A stretch of 64,000 bases of DNA from JACKJP01 sp050249695 (GCA_050249695.1 JBFWQA010000001.1:992001-1056000); one strand, 5' to 3'; shown: positions 1-8,949, numbered from the stretch's first letter. Notes: generated by a model from the sequence alone, not told the origin. Made by a program: numbers and translations.

Positions 1-98
1 CGCCAGACAAGCTTCCGGTCGCCCTGCACGAGCGCGACCGAATCCGGGATTTCCTTTGCGACGACGTCGTAGATGTCAGCGAAATTCCAGTCGCCCAT
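1..98 (-). CDS. acyl-CoA synthetase (AMP-binding), N-terminal fragment cut by window edge
   Basis: Only the first 32 codons are inside the window. The start ATG reads from 98 leftwards, behind a strong AGGAGG ribosome binding site about 5 bases upstream. The N-terminus MGDWNFADIYDVVA is nearly the same as that of the AMP-binding enzyme at 3401-5023 (MGDWNFAQVYEVVA), so this is a paralogous ATP-dependent acyl-CoA ligase that would activate a carboxylic acid to its CoA thioester. It has its own promoter with a copy of the island palindrome. Function beyond the N-terminal similarity is inferred. Confidence 0.75.
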   Translation of the reverse strand, partial: MGDWNFADIYDVVAKEIPDSVALVQGDRKLVW

Positions 99-136
99 CG
101 GGCTCCTCCTTGCATCTCGTTTTTCTTGCGGCGCGA

Positions 137-178
137 ACCTAGCGGGCGCCTTCGCCGCTTGTCAACGTACGTGTTGAT
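137..178 (-). promoter_or_regulatory. operator copy 1 with overlapping sigma70-like promoter
   Basis: Palindrome GTCAACGTACGTGTTGAT at 161-178. Read towards the leftward acyl-CoA synthetase it is ATCAAC-N6-GTTGAC. The downstream half gives a -35 TTGACA (160-165) followed after exactly 17 bases by CTAGGT (137-142) as -10. The same layout occurs at four other sites of the island. It is probably the binding site of the TetR protein encoded at 8121-8777 (inference). Confidence 0.7.
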
Positions 179-200
179 CAACGGCGTCTGCGATGCACGT

Positions 201-1052
201 TCACAGTATGGCGACCGGCGTGATCGGACTCCCAACGCCGCCCCTCAGGTTCAAGGGAGCGATCACCAGCATGCAATCGCGGCGCCCCGTAGCCGCAAGA
301 GCGTCAAAATCGAAGAGTTCGGCCAGATAGATCCCGTTGTCGCGCGTCAGCGCTATATGCAGCGGCATCGCGCATGTCGCATCGCGCGAAGGCATCACTT
401 CAACGGCGATGTTGTCGGCCGCGACCAATGCAAATCCGGCTTCCACGATCCAGCTTGCGCATTCATGATGCAGCCCGGCTGAAGACATCTTGTCGGCCCC
501 ACCTTCCCGCCACGCCGCAAGCCAACCGGTGCGCACCAGCAGCGCGTCTCCCGGTTCCGGCGCGACACCCGTCGCCTCGACGGCAGCAACGAGTTGATCC
601 CGCGAGATTGCACCGGTGGGGTCGGCGCCGGAAAAATCGACGAAAATGGCCCGTGTCGCCAGCGGGCCGGCCTTGTCGATGCCGCAGGTCGCAGCGCCGC
701 GGCTGGTGACTTTCGTCGCCTTGAAGCCGTTATACATCACGCCGCCCTGCCAGACATGCGCGAGAGCATCGATGTGGGTCGTGCCATGTGTCGGCACCAT
801 CAGCACGTCGTCGGAAAAGCCGTAGCCAGGCTTCTCGGCCAGGCCGGCGGCGTAGTCGCCCCCGTGGCGCGTCATGTAATGCTGCGGTGCCGGCCTGTGG
901 TCGGCGGCCGGTCCGAGCTGCCCGTTGGCGATCGGTATCGCAAGGGGAATGACCTGACCGGTCCGGACGCAGGCGGAACCGCGCAGGGTCGCCGCGGCGT
1001 CGATCAGATTGGCTGCGCCGCGCTCGTCGTCCGCCCCCCACCGTCCGCTCAT
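201..1052 (-). CDS. cyclase-family (kynurenine formamidase-like) metal hydrolase
   Basis: A 283-residue cytoplasmic protein of the cyclase family (PF04199), which hydrolyses C-N or C-O bonds, often in cyclic or N-formyl substrates. The metal-binding signature HGTTHIDALAH is seen at residues 89-99, with His89, His93, Asp95 and His99 matching the family HxGTHxDxxxH pattern. Its ATG overlaps the stop of the upstream acyl-CoA dehydrogenase by 4 bases, so the two are translationally coupled. It is the last gene of a leftward operon running CaiB, AMP-binding, two acyl-CoA dehydrogenases, cyclase. In this setting it may hydrolyse a lactone, ring or enol intermediate; the substrate is unknown. Confidence 0.85.
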   Translation of the reverse strand: MSGRWGADDERGAANLIDAAATLRGSACVRTGQVIPLAIPIANGQLGPAADHRPAPQHYMTRHGGDYAAGLAEKPGYGFSDDVLMVPTHGTTHIDALAHVWQGGVMYNGFKATKVTSRGAATCGIDKAGPLATRAIFVDFSGADPTGAISRDQLVAAVEATGVAPEPGDALLVRTGWLAAWREGGADKMSSAGLHHECASWIVEAGFALVAADNIAVEVMPSRDATCAMPLHIALTRDNGIYLAELFDFDALAATGRRDCMLVIAPLNLRGGVGSPITPVAIL

Positions 1053-2164
1053 GGGGCTGCTCCCACTGCGAAGCGCTCGCGCGAAATCAGTTTCTGATTG
1101 AGCGCCGCCTCCTCACGCAGGCGCTCCGGCGACCCGAAAGCCTGATAGCTCCAGCCCACCCGCTTGAACCAGTATTGCAGGCCGAGCTGGTCGGTAATGC
1201 CCATGCCGCCGTGAACCTCGGTCGCCGTACGCGCGGAAAATCGCGCGGCTTCGGCCATATATGCTTTGGCGTGCAGGCAGCACAGGGAGGCATCTTCGAG
1301 CCCGTGATCATATGCATAGCCCGCATACCAGAGCAGCGCCCTGCCCGGCTCAAGCCCCGCCGCCATCTCGGCGCACATATGCTTGACCGCCTGGAAACTG
1401 CCGATCGGCCGGCCGAACTGATGGCGTATCTTGGCATATTCCACCGCGTCGTTGATCATCTTCCAGCCGGCACCCAGGAGGTCGGCCGCGAGCGCGAGCC
1501 GCGCGGCATCGGCAAGACGGCCCATCCCGGCATTGCCCGCATCGAGCGGGTACGCGGCCGTCCCGGTGAAGACAAGTTGCGCGGTCGCGCGCGTCCGGTC
1601 GACGGTGTCGAGCGTGACCACATCAAGACCCGTTGCATCCGCGTCGACGAGGTGGAGCTGCCCCTTGTCATCGGCGACGATGAAACCATGTGCGCCCAGA
1701 TGATCGACGGCGAATGTCGATTTCCCGTTCAACTTGCCCGCAGCCGAAGCAAGGCCTGCGCGTTCGTGATTGCCCGATATCGTCTGCGTCAGGGCGGCAC
1801 CGAAGCGGAATTCGCCGGAAGCAATCCTCGGCAGGTACTCGGCCTTCTGTTCGGCTGTGCCGAAGCTGGCTATCGCGAGCGGGGCGATGATCGCCGCGCC
1901 GAGCAACGGCGCAGGTACCACATGCTTGCCGAACAGTTCCGCAACCAGAACCGCGTCCAGCAATCCAAGCCCGAGGCCGCCGAACGCCTCCGGCACCAGC
2001 ATCGCCGGCACCCCGATATCGACAAGACCCGCCCATACATCGTCCGCGAATTCATGCGGCGCCGCCGCTGCTTTGCGCACGCGTTCAAGCGGACTGATCC
2101 TGCCGAGTGCCTTGTCGACCTCGTTCTGGAACTGCCGTTGCTCTTCTGTAAGACTGAATTCCAC
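1049..2164 (-). CDS. acyl-CoA dehydrogenase, short FadE27-like subunit
   Basis: A 371-residue FAD-dependent acyl-CoA dehydrogenase that oxidises acyl-CoA to 2-enoyl-CoA. It has the usual N-terminal helical, middle beta and C-terminal helical domains; YAKIRHQFGRPIGSFQAVKH (about 240-260) and EVHGGMGIT near residue 315 are family signatures. It follows a second, longer acyl-CoA dehydrogenase by only 17 bases. Such adjacent long-plus-short pairs are typical of the heteromeric alpha2beta2 enzymes of steroid side-chain degradation (FadE26/FadE27 type), so a shared active complex is likely but not proven. Its stop overlaps the next gene's start. Confidence 0.88.
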   Translation of the reverse strand: MEFSLTEEQRQFQNEVDKALGRISPLERVRKAAAAPHEFADDVWAGLVDIGVPAMLVPEAFGGLGLGLLDAVLVAELFGKHVVPAPLLGAAIIAPLAIASFGTAEQKAEYLPRIASGEFRFGAALTQTISGNHERAGLASAAGKLNGKSTFAVDHLGAHGFIVADDKGQLHLVDADATGLDVVTLDTVDRTRATAQLVFTGTAAYPLDAGNAGMGRLADAARLALAADLLGAGWKMINDAVEYAKIRHQFGRPIGSFQAVKHMCAEMAAGLEPGRALLWYAGYAYDHGLEDASLCCLHAKAYMAEAARFSARTATEVHGGMGITDQLGLQYWFKRVGWSYQAFGSPERLREEAALNQKLISRERFAVGAAP

Positions 2165-2181
2165 GCTTATCTCCCCGGCGC

Positions 2182-3381
2182 CTATTTCACCCTGGCGAGC
2201 TTCGGCTCGCGCGGGAGGCCGAGACCGCGCTCGGCGATCAGGTTCTTCTGGATCTGCGCCGTCCCGCCACCAATGATCATGGCGAGATCGAACATGTAGC
2301 GCTTCTGCCAGACGCCATGCGACCGGCTGAGCGGGCTGTCGTGATAGAGCAGTCCCATCTCACCCATCACGTCGACCGCCAGGGCCGCCAGCTGGTGATT
2401 GATCTCGCAGGCCTGCAGTTTGACGATCAGGCGCGCGAGGCCCGGATCCTGCTTGTTGGCCTGCATCGTGAGCAACCGCATGCCGTGATACTGCATCGCC
2501 AGGACCTTGCCCTGGAGATGCATCGCGCGGTCGCGGAAGACCGGCATGTCGATGACCCGCATGCCGTCGAGCGTCTCCTCGCTCATCAGTTGCAGGATCG
2601 AGTTCATCCTTGCCGCGGAAGCATTGGGGTCGCCCATCATGCCCCGCTCGTGCTTCAGCGTCGCATTGGAGACAGTCCACCCCTGCCCGCGTTCGCCCAC
2701 CACCTGTGACTTCGGTACGCGGACATCGGTGAAGAAGACCTCGTTGAACTCCGCGTTGCCGGTCATGGTCATCAGCGGACGGATTTCGATGCCCGGCGTG
2801 TCCATCGGAAAGATCAGGTAGCTGATACCCAGATACTTGTTCGGGGCATCCGGTTCGGTGCGCACCAGACAGAAGATCATGTCGGCCGCATGCGCGGTCG
2901 TCGTCCAGATTTTCTGGCCGTTGATGATGAAGTCGTCGCCATCTTCGGTCGCGCTCGTCTTCAGCGAGGCGAGGTCCGACCCGGCGCCGGGTTCGGAATA
3001 GCCCTGGCACCAGATCACCTCACCGCGCAGCGTCGGGGGAATCCACTTCCGCTTCTGCTCTTCGCTCCCCATTTCAAGCAGCGTCGGCACGAGCATGGAA
3101 ATGCCCTGGCTGACCAGCCCCCAGGGCGCCTTCGCACGGGAAAACTCCTCGGCGATGATATGCGACTTCAGGATATCGGGCTCGGCGCCGTAGCCGCCGT
3201 AGACCTTCGGGATCGTGCGCGCCGCATAGCCGTGCTCGATCAGACGTTTCTGCCAGGCACGTGCATCCTCCGGCGGCCGGTTCACCCCGAACGGTTTGGG
3301 ATAATGCTCCTTGTTGGCGGCGAGAAACGCTCTCACCTCCTGGCGGAATGCTTCGTGTTCTTCGCTATAAGTCAGATCCAT
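2182..3381 (-). CDS. acyl-CoA dehydrogenase, long FadE26-like subunit
   Basis: A 399-residue acyl-CoA dehydrogenase. The middle domain shows WCQGYSEPGAGSDLAS (about 130-145) and INGQKIWTT, the flavin and substrate-binding signatures, and the C-terminal domain ends with IIGGGTAQIQKNLIAERGLG. The start chosen is the ATG at 3381, which gives the normal N-terminus MDLTYSEEHEAFRQEVRAFL; the frame stays open upstream to 3441 but that extension overlaps the preceding gene and lacks similarity to the family. It lies 19 bases after the AMP-binding gene and 17 before its short partner. Confidence 0.9.
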   Translation of the reverse strand: MDLTYSEEHEAFRQEVRAFLAANKEHYPKPFGVNRPPEDARAWQKRLIEHGYAARTIPKVYGGYGAEPDILKSHIIAEEFSRAKAPWGLVSQGISMLVPTLLEMGSEEQKRKWIPPTLRGEVIWCQGYSEPGAGSDLASLKTSATEDGDDFIINGQKIWTTTAHAADMIFCLVRTEPDAPNKYLGISYLIFPMDTPGIEIRPLMTMTGNAEFNEVFFTDVRVPKSQVVGERGQGWTVSNATLKHERGMMGDPNASAARMNSILQLMSEETLDGMRVIDMPVFRDRAMHLQGKVLAMQYHGMRLLTMQANKQDPGLARLIVKLQACEINHQLAALAVDVMGEMGLLYHDSPLSRSHGVWQKRYMFDLAMIIGGGTAQIQKNLIAERGLGLPREPKLARVK

Positions 3382-3400
3382 CGGGATTTTCCCATGATAA

Positions 3401-5023
3401 TCAGCTGGCCTGTCGCGCGGCCGGGACGCGATTTGCGGCAAGCTTTCTCAGCACCGTCAGGTCGGGTTTGCCGTTCGGCAGGCGAGCGATCTTGTCGACC
3501 ACGAGCACATGTCTGGGCGCCTTGTAGCCGGAGATATTCGTCTTCACGTAGGAAATCAGCTGTTCCGCGTTGATGGAGCGATCCGGTTCGGTCTGCACGA
3601 TCGCGACGATCACCTGCCCGAAGCGCGCGTCCGGGGCACCCACGACGACGGCATCGAAAACGTCCTGATGTCGCCGGATCACGACCTCGACTTCCTCGGG
3701 AAACACCTTTTCGCCACCGGTATTGATGCATTCCGAGCCGCGACCGATAAGCGTCACCGTGCCATCCCGCTCGATCGTCGCCCAGTCCCCTGGTATCACG
3801 AAGCGCTCGCCCCGGATTGTCCGGAAAATCTGCGCACCCTTTTCAGCGTCATTGTAGTAGCCGATCGGCTGCCGGCCGCCGATGGCGAGCATGCCGCGCT
3901 CGCCTGATCCGGGTACCACATCCTCATCTCTCTCGTTGAATACGCGCGTGGTCGCCTTGGCTTTGAACGTCGCTGTCCGCGCGGGCTCGTCCTTCTTGCT
4001 GATCGAGCGTCCGACCGACATCGTCTCCGATGCCCCGAATACATCGGAAATGACGGCCTTGGGAACATATTCCAGAATCTGCGCCTTCACCTCGGCGCTG
4101 AACACGACACCGGTCGAAATGATCACGCGCAGCGAGGACAGATTCCAGCGGTCCGGAAATGCGCGCAATGCATCCAGGACAGGGCGCGCGAACGCGTCGC
4201 CGATCCACATCAGGCTGCCGACCTCATCGCGCTCGACCGTGTCCAAAAGATCGATCGGATCGAAATGGCGCTTCTCGAGCAATGAGATGGCGCCGCCTCG
4301 TGACAGGGTGAGCAGCGCCGTAAACAGACCCGCGCCATGCATCAGGGGAGCAGCAGCGAGATACGGACGCCCCCGCGTGGAAACTAAGGATTCCTGCAGG
4401 GCATAATCGGCTTCATCGGGGAAGCTGTCGCCATTCTCGGTATTCAGGCGCACGAACAGATCGTCCTGCCGCCACATCACGCCTTTCGGCGTTCCCGTCG
4501 TGCCGCCCGTGCACAGAATGAGCACATCATCGCCGCTTAAGGCCCAGGGACGCCAGACGTCGGCATGATTGTAGCTGGCTGCTTCATCATAGGGGATTGC
4601 CCAAGCGGGACATTCGCCTTCGCCGTGATCCACCCACAGCCACACTTTCACCTCGGGCACGCGCGACCGCATGGCGTCGATGGTCGCCGAAAACGTACCG
4701 TGGAACACGACGACCGAGACGTCCATCTTGTTCCATAGATAGGTCAATTCATCCGGACCATAGCGGTAGTTCGTATTGAGCGACACAAGACTGGCTTTGA
4801 AGCCGCCGATCATCGATTCAAGGTATTCGGGACAATTGTAGAGATACTGCGTGATCTTCGCCTGGCGGCTGATGCCGCGCGAGACGAGATAAGCCGCGAT
4901 ATTCTCGGCCCGCCCATCAAGCTCTTTCCAGGTCACCGCACGGGCGCCCTGAAGCAGGGCCGGCGCGTCGGGAATTTTCCTTGCCACGACTTCGTAGACT
5001 TGCGCGAAGTTCCAGTCACCCAT
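3401..5023 (-). CDS. acyl-CoA synthetase (AMP-dependent ligase)
   Basis: A 540-residue class I adenylate-forming enzyme that makes acyl-AMP and then acyl-CoA. Visible motifs are the P-loop CTGGTTGTPKGV (about 171-182), VFGASETM (A5), GDWATIERDG (A7), GRGSECINTGGEKVFPEEVE (hinge, A8) and LPNGKPDL with the catalytic lysine near the C-terminus. The ATG at 5023 gives MGDWNFAQVYEVVA, matching the paralogue at the window edge; a TTG at 5050 is in frame but less likely. AAGAGGAG lies upstream. The enzyme probably activates the acid that the neighbouring acyl-CoA dehydrogenases oxidise. Confidence 0.9.
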   Translation of the reverse strand: MGDWNFAQVYEVVARKIPDAPALLQGARAVTWKELDGRAENIAAYLVSRGISRQAKITQYLYNCPEYLESMIGGFKASLVSLNTNYRYGPDELTYLWNKMDVSVVVFHGTFSATIDAMRSRVPEVKVWLWVDHGEGECPAWAIPYDEAASYNHADVWRPWALSGDDVLILCTGGTTGTPKGVMWRQDDLFVRLNTENGDSFPDEADYALQESLVSTRGRPYLAAAPLMHGAGLFTALLTLSRGGAISLLEKRHFDPIDLLDTVERDEVGSLMWIGDAFARPVLDALRAFPDRWNLSSLRVIISTGVVFSAEVKAQILEYVPKAVISDVFGASETMSVGRSISKKDEPARTATFKAKATTRVFNERDEDVVPGSGERGMLAIGGRQPIGYYNDAEKGAQIFRTIRGERFVIPGDWATIERDGTVTLIGRGSECINTGGEKVFPEEVEVVIRRHQDVFDAVVVGAPDARFGQVIVAIVQTEPDRSINAEQLISYVKTNISGYKAPRHVLVVDKIARLPNGKPDLTVLRKLAANRVPAARQAS

Positions 5024-5074
5024 GGGACACACGACTCCTCTTCCCCTCAATCCGCGGCATATGCGCTTCCCCCT

Positions 5075-6250
5075 TCAGAAGACCGCGCCGCTCGCCCTCG
5101 CCTCGGCAATCGCGTCCGCTGAGAGGTTCAGCATGTCGCGCAGGATCGCGTCGGTATCCTCGCCCACGTCAGCCACGTGCTGCCGCGATACGACCGCTGC
5201 CTGCGAAAAGCGAAATGGCTGGACCGGAATCCGATAGCTTCCCGAGTGATCGGAAATCTCCGTGAACGACCCTCGCGCCTGCATTTCGGCGTCGGCGAAA
5301 AGATCGGCCACCGTCGCGTAGCGGGAGCTCGGCACGCCCGCCTTCATCAGGATGTCCTCGCATTGCTGCGCGGTCCGCTGGATCGTCCATTCCTCCAGGA
5401 GATCCATCAATTCCTGCCAGTGATGTTCGCGCGCGTTGTTGGTACAGAAGCGGGCATCCGTCTTCCATTCGGGCCGGCCGACCACATCGGCAAGGTTCTC
5501 GAAGTTCTTCTGGTTGACGGGCGCAACCATCACAAAGCCGTCGCTGGCCTTCAGAGGCTGGTAAAGGGGGCGCTTCTGCGTGACCTCGAACTGCGCTTCC
5601 TGACATTCGTAGACGAGCAAATTCAACATCGTGTCGATCAGATTGACGTCGATATGCTGCCCGGCTCCGAACCGTTCGCGATGGTAGAGGGCGCTCTGGA
5701 TCGCGCCGAACGCGTAGACCGCGGCGAAGGCGTCGGCATTGAATATCCCCGTCATCTGGGGTCTTTCCAGGTGACTGTTATAGGTCATGTGCGCCATATC
5801 GTAGCCGCTCGCGGCGTGGATGATCGGCGCGTAGGCCGGGTCTCTCGCGCGCTTGCCGCTCTGACCGAAACCGGAGATCGAACAATAGATCAGTCTCGGA
5901 CAGGACGCTTTCAACTCGTCATAAGAAAGACCGAGACTTTTCATCACGCCCGGCCGATAATTCTCAACAACGACGTCGGCGCCCCTGATGAGGTCATGGG
6001 CGATCTGCCGGCCGCGCGGGTTCTTCAGATCGAGAGCAATACTCTCCTTGCCGCTATTCATCTGGCCGTAATAGGCACTACGCCCGTCGCGGATCGGCGA
6101 ACGGTAGCGCATGTAATCGCCCGTTTCGGCCTCGATCTTGATGACACGCGCGCCGCAGTCGGCCAGAATCCGTGTGCCATATGGCCCCGCCATCATCGAC
6201 GTGAAATCGATGACCGTGACGCCTTCTAGAGTTCCGGAATGGTTGTTCAT
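5075..6250 (-). CDS. CaiB/BaiF family III CoA-transferase
   Basis: About 391 residues of the CoA-transferase family III. Family signatures include VTVIDFTSMMAGPYGTRILAD at the N-terminus, LDLKNPRGR, ENYRPGVM and the aspartate of FNADAFAAVYA near residue 170, where the family catalytic Asp sits. Enzymes of this type move CoA between acids without ATP or racemise 2-methylacyl-CoAs. The ATG at 6250 is preferred because family similarity starts there; the frame is open to 6286. It is the first large gene of the leftward catabolic operon, preceded by a 26-codon reading frame and an operator copy. Confidence 0.85.
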   Translation of the reverse strand: MNNHSGTLEGVTVIDFTSMMAGPYGTRILADCGARVIKIEAETGDYMRYRSPIRDGRSAYYGQMNSGKESIALDLKNPRGRQIAHDLIRGADVVVENYRPGVMKSLGLSYDELKASCPRLIYCSISGFGQSGKRARDPAYAPIIHAASGYDMAHMTYNSHLERPQMTGIFNADAFAAVYAFGAIQSALYHRERFGAGQHIDVNLIDTMLNLLVYECQEAQFEVTQKRPLYQPLKASDGFVMVAPVNQKNFENLADVVGRPEWKTDARFCTNNAREHHWQELMDLLEEWTIQRTAQQCEDILMKAGVPSSRYATVADLFADAEMQARGSFTEISDHSGSYRIPVQPFRFSQAAVVSRQHVADVGEDTDAILRDMLNLSADAIAEARASGAVF

Positions 6251-6359
6251 CAGTGTCTCTTCGTGTTTCGCGTCGCCTTCCGGCATGCTCCGACCGACCC
6301 GAAAATGGGAAAAACAATGCCCGCGGCCTCAACGCCGCAGGCAATTTCAATTCATCGGA

Positions 6360-6440
6360 TCAGTTGGCGGTCTTGATCGCCGCGCGAATGTCGGCCGCAA
6401 ACGCGGCGCCCGACATGCATGGCTCAAGCCTGTTCAACAT
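6360..6440 (-). CDS. possible 26-residue leader or small protein
   Basis: The frame MLNRLEPCMSGAAFAADIRA... starts with ATG at 6440, has GGGAGG about 6 bases upstream and ends at 6360, roughly 110 bases before the CaiB start. It is not recognised. Reasons to consider it: the good ribosome binding site and its place between the operator at 6745-6762 and the operon. It could be a leader peptide, a remnant of a lost gene's N-terminus, or chance. Confidence 0.3.
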   Translation of the reverse strand: MLNRLEPCMSGAAFAADIRAAIKTAN

Positions 6441-6959
6441 TTCTGCCTCCCGATCTGTAGTTGAATCGTCCGGATACCGCGTGTCCGCACCTTGTGTCGC
6501 TTTCCGCATCTGCCGCCGCGTGCAAGTCGAACGCGCGACATGCCCCGCCCCGCGGGCCCGCGGCTCCGATGATGCGGTCAGGAATTGCCACACCTTCAAA
6601 GCAATGGTGTGCGCTCACGCGGAAAGAGATTCCCTTGCCCTACAGGACCCGTTGAAGGGTCCGCTTCTTGTTGCGCCGCTCGCACACTCCTTTGTCCGGC
6701 TCACTTCCGGCAAGGGAACGACGGATGTCGCCGCGCAACTTCTTGTCAACATTCACGTTGATTTTGGGAATCGAGTCAATATGTTTTCATCAAGTCCCGG
6801 AAAGCGATCAACCTGATCGGCAATCTGGCGCTTCTTCCTGAGCATGGTCATGGTTCACATTATGATGCGCTATGGCTTCGCATCCGCCCTGCCGGGCTTG
6901 GGCGCGCTGCGCCTCGCCTGAGAATTGTACATCGGCCGGCGCTGGGCGCTGTCCCCGCG
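6441..6959. other. intergenic region, no gene seen apart from an operator
   Basis: About 520 bases between the small frame and the end of the MBL-fold gene. Long forward frames through it (to 6816) have no ribosome binding site or recognisable sequence. It contains the second operator copy at 6745-6762 and an AT-richer patch at about 6740-6800. Confidence 0.5.
6721..6762 (-). promoter_or_regulatory. operator copy 2, probable promoter of the CaiB operon
   Basis: GTCAACATTCACGTTGAT at 6745-6762, reading ATCAAC-N6-GTTGAC towards the CaiB operon. -35 TTGACA is at 6744-6749 on the minus strand; the -10 expected 17 bases on (ATCCGT, 6721-6726) is poor, so the start point is uncertain. The site is about 300 bases upstream of the 26-codon frame and 480 upstream of CaiB. 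Confidence 0.6.
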
Positions 6960-7985
6960 CTAGCGTGGCACAAGGATCATTTGCCCGCCGCGTTCACGCC
7001 ATTCGAGCCTCTCCTGCGCGATCAGCAGATTGATATTGGCGAAGGTTTCCGCCAGCGCGAAGGCTATGTCCCTGCCCTTCGGCTCGCGCCCCGAAAGCGC
7101 ACCGAGCAGCCGCCCGGCAGGAACAGGTCCATCGGCAAAAGCCTTCATCAGGCGGTTGCCGCGCCGCGCCTGACGCTCGCGGATTTCGGCAAGGCGCGCG
7201 CGCAGACCGCGAAAGGGCGCGAAATGGCCAGGCAGGATGAGCGCGGTTTCGTCCACCCAGGCCTCGATATCGTCGAGCGAGGCGACATAGGTCCCCGCCG
7301 TGTCGGCGCTCGGATCGAGCGGATTGAAAGCAAGCTTCGACACCACTCCCGGGAGAATCTGGTCGGAGGAAAAGAAGAACCGCCCCGCGCGATCCCGCAT
7401 CAGAAACTGACCCGCCGCGTGTCCCTCGGCGACCATGAGATCGAACGTCCCGATCGAGAACGTCAATGGCTTGTCGAGGGGAAGCGTTCGAAGACGCGAC
7501 ACGTCGACGCGCACGCGGCTGAGAAATGCATTGGGCTGCCGTTTCAGCGCGTAGGCGGCATCGTCATTAAGCGCGTGCGCCGCGCAAAAGCGATCGACGG
7601 CCGCCAGCGCATCCGGTCCATACTCGGTCGTATCCGTTTCGAATGCCTGCAGGGTACCCGCCGTGGCCCAAGCTGTGGCGCCGAGCCGGTCTGAGAGCCA
7701 GTCGGCGAGGCCGATATGATCGGGGTGGTGATGTGTCACCAAAATCCGGTCGAATGAATAGCCTTTCAACGGACCGCTCAGCAGCGCTTGCCAGACCTCG
7801 CGCGTAATATCGGCATGCATCCCCGTATCGACGACTGTCCATCCGTCCTGACCATCGAGGAAATAGACATTCACTTCGTTCGGAGGATAAGGAATCGGCA
7901 ACCTCGCCCACAACAGTCCCGGCGCGAGTTGGGCCACCTCGCCATATGCGGGCAATGCCGTCTCCTGATTGAACTCGGTCTTCAT
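6960..7985 (-). CDS. MBL-fold metallo-hydrolase
   Basis: A 341-residue metallo-beta-lactamase-fold protein. The di-metal signature HHHPDH is at residues 85-90, followed by a His in EGHAAGQFL and the PGH of ILPGHFAPF. A C-terminal helical domain follows, as in glyoxalase-II-like or thioester/lactone hydrolases. It has its own operator-promoter (8039-8080) with the island palindrome. A paralogue with the same architecture is at 15321-16379. In a CoA-ester island a thioesterase or lactonase role is possible; the substrate is not known. Confidence 0.85.
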   Translation of the reverse strand: MKTEFNQETALPAYGEVAQLAPGLLWARLPIPYPPNEVNVYFLDGQDGWTVVDTGMHADITREVWQALLSGPLKGYSFDRILVTHHHPDHIGLADWLSDRLGATAWATAGTLQAFETDTTEYGPDALAAVDRFCAAHALNDDAAYALKRQPNAFLSRVRVDVSRLRTLPLDKPLTFSIGTFDLMVAEGHAAGQFLMRDRAGRFFFSSDQILPGVVSKLAFNPLDPSADTAGTYVASLDDIEAWVDETALILPGHFAPFRGLRARLAEIRERQARRGNRLMKAFADGPVPAGRLLGALSGREPKGRDIAFALAETFANINLLIAQERLEWRERGGQMILVPR

Positions 7986-8038
7986 GTGTCGCCAGCCTGA
8001 ACTTTTTCAACTCTGCGAGATTTCGCTCCGTCGCGGCC

Positions 8039-8080
8039 AAAAGATGGCACACGCGCCTCCGCGTCAACGATTCTGTTGAA
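8039..8080 (-). promoter_or_regulatory. operator copy 5 with promoter of the MBL hydrolase
   Basis: GTCAACGATTCTGTTGAA at 8063-8080, read TTCAAC-N6-GTTGAC towards the MBL gene that starts at 7985. -35 TTGACG lies at 8062-8067 and a -10-like TCTTTT at 8039-8044, 17 bases apart, as at the other copies. Only its outermost base departs from the oriented consensus. Confidence 0.65.
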
Positions 8081-8120
8081 AAACAGCCGACCAGTGCCGC
8101 GACGCTATCCGCGTCCCCGA

Positions 8121-8777
8121 TCAGGCGCAGAGCCCGTCGAGCACCATATCGGCGAAGGTTTCCGCGACCTCGGAGGCGCGCCGCTTGCCGCTTGGCTCGA
8201 ACCAGCGGTGGCTCCAGTTGCACATGCCGACGACGCCGGCGGCGATCAGCTTGGCGTCCCCGCGGGATTTGAAGGCCTTCGCCTTGAGACCTTCCTGAAT
8301 GATCCTGACAACGGCGACGTCGAAGCGGTGATTGAGAGCGACCATCTGCTTGCTCCATGGCGATTTGTCCTGGAGCAGACGGCTCATGTCTTCCTGCACA
8401 TAGACGTAGAGATAGGGATAGTGGCGCTCATAGGAAAGCAGCAGGTCGACGATCAGCTTGCGCAGTTTCTCGGGCGGCGACGCGGCGGAGTTCGCAATGC
8501 CCTCCGCCATGTCGACATTGTCTGCTGTCGCGCCCCCGACCATTTCGCGGAGAAGATCTTTCTTGCCCTTGAAATAATAATAGATCGAGGCGCGATCGAT
8601 TTTTGCCCGCTTGGCCACGTCGTCAACGGTGGCGGTGCTGTAACCCAGTTCCTTGAAGACTTCGGCAGCTGCCTTCAGAACGCGCGCCCGACGCTTCTCA
8701 TACTCCGCAGCAGCCGTCTTGCGCGCGGCAAGCCGGCGTTCGGAAATCTTGCTCGTTTCTGCTGCCTTGATCCGCAT
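8121..8777 (-). CDS. TetR/AcrR-family transcriptional regulator, probable island repressor
   Basis: A 218-residue TetR-type regulator. The helix-turn-helix is at about residues 45-70 (TATVDDVAKRAKIDRASIYY then YFKGKKDLL), and the rest is the all-helical ligand and dimer domain. A basic N-terminal extension of about 30 residues precedes the DNA-binding domain. The gene is divergent from the nitronate-monooxygenase-like gene, with an operator copy at 8866-8883 between them, the usual layout of an autoregulating local repressor. By analogy with KstR2-like regulators the inducer could be an acyl-CoA of the pathway; this is inference. Confidence 0.88.
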   Translation of the reverse strand: MRIKAAETSKISERRLAARKTAAAEYEKRRARVLKAAAEVFKELGYSTATVDDVAKRAKIDRASIYYYFKGKKDLLREMVGGATADNVDMAEGIANSAASPPEKLRKLIVDLLLSYERHYPYLYVYVQEDMSRLLQDKSPWSKQMVALNHRFDVAVVRIIQEGLKAKAFKSRGDAKLIAAGVVGMCNWSHRWFEPSGKRRASEVAETFADMVLDGLCA

Positions 8778-8865
8778 GCGTTTCTTTCATCGGGTGGGCG
8801 GGCTGTACATAGATCAGACCAATTCCCATTTCCATTGGCAATATGCGCCAAGCAAGAACCGGTTA

Positions 8866-8907
8866 ATCAACATCTACGTTGACTGCGCTAGGGCCGATAT
8901 CTAGTCT
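8866..8907. promoter_or_regulatory. operator copy 3 in the tetR / flavoprotein divergent promoter
   Basis: ATCAACATCTACGTTGAC at 8866-8883. Rightwards, -35 TTGACT (8879-8884), a 17-base spacer and TAGTCT (8902-8907) precede the flavoprotein start at 8950. Leftwards the other half supplies TTGATT as a possible -35 for tetR, with a poor -10. The position suits both repression and autoregulation. Confidence 0.7.
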
Positions 8908-8949
8908 CGCCCGCACCGGACAGACCAATAATTGGGAGGATAAGCACCA

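Noticed and set aside
1175..2299. 374-residue forward frame over the acyl-CoA dehydrogenase genes
   Set aside because: Antisense shadow in high-GC DNA; the sequence is Arg/His-rich and matches nothing, while the reverse frames are clear enzymes.
6253..6816. 187-residue forward frame across the gap before the CaiB operon
   Set aside because: No ribosome binding site, no family resemblance, and it overlaps the CaiB N-terminus and an operator.
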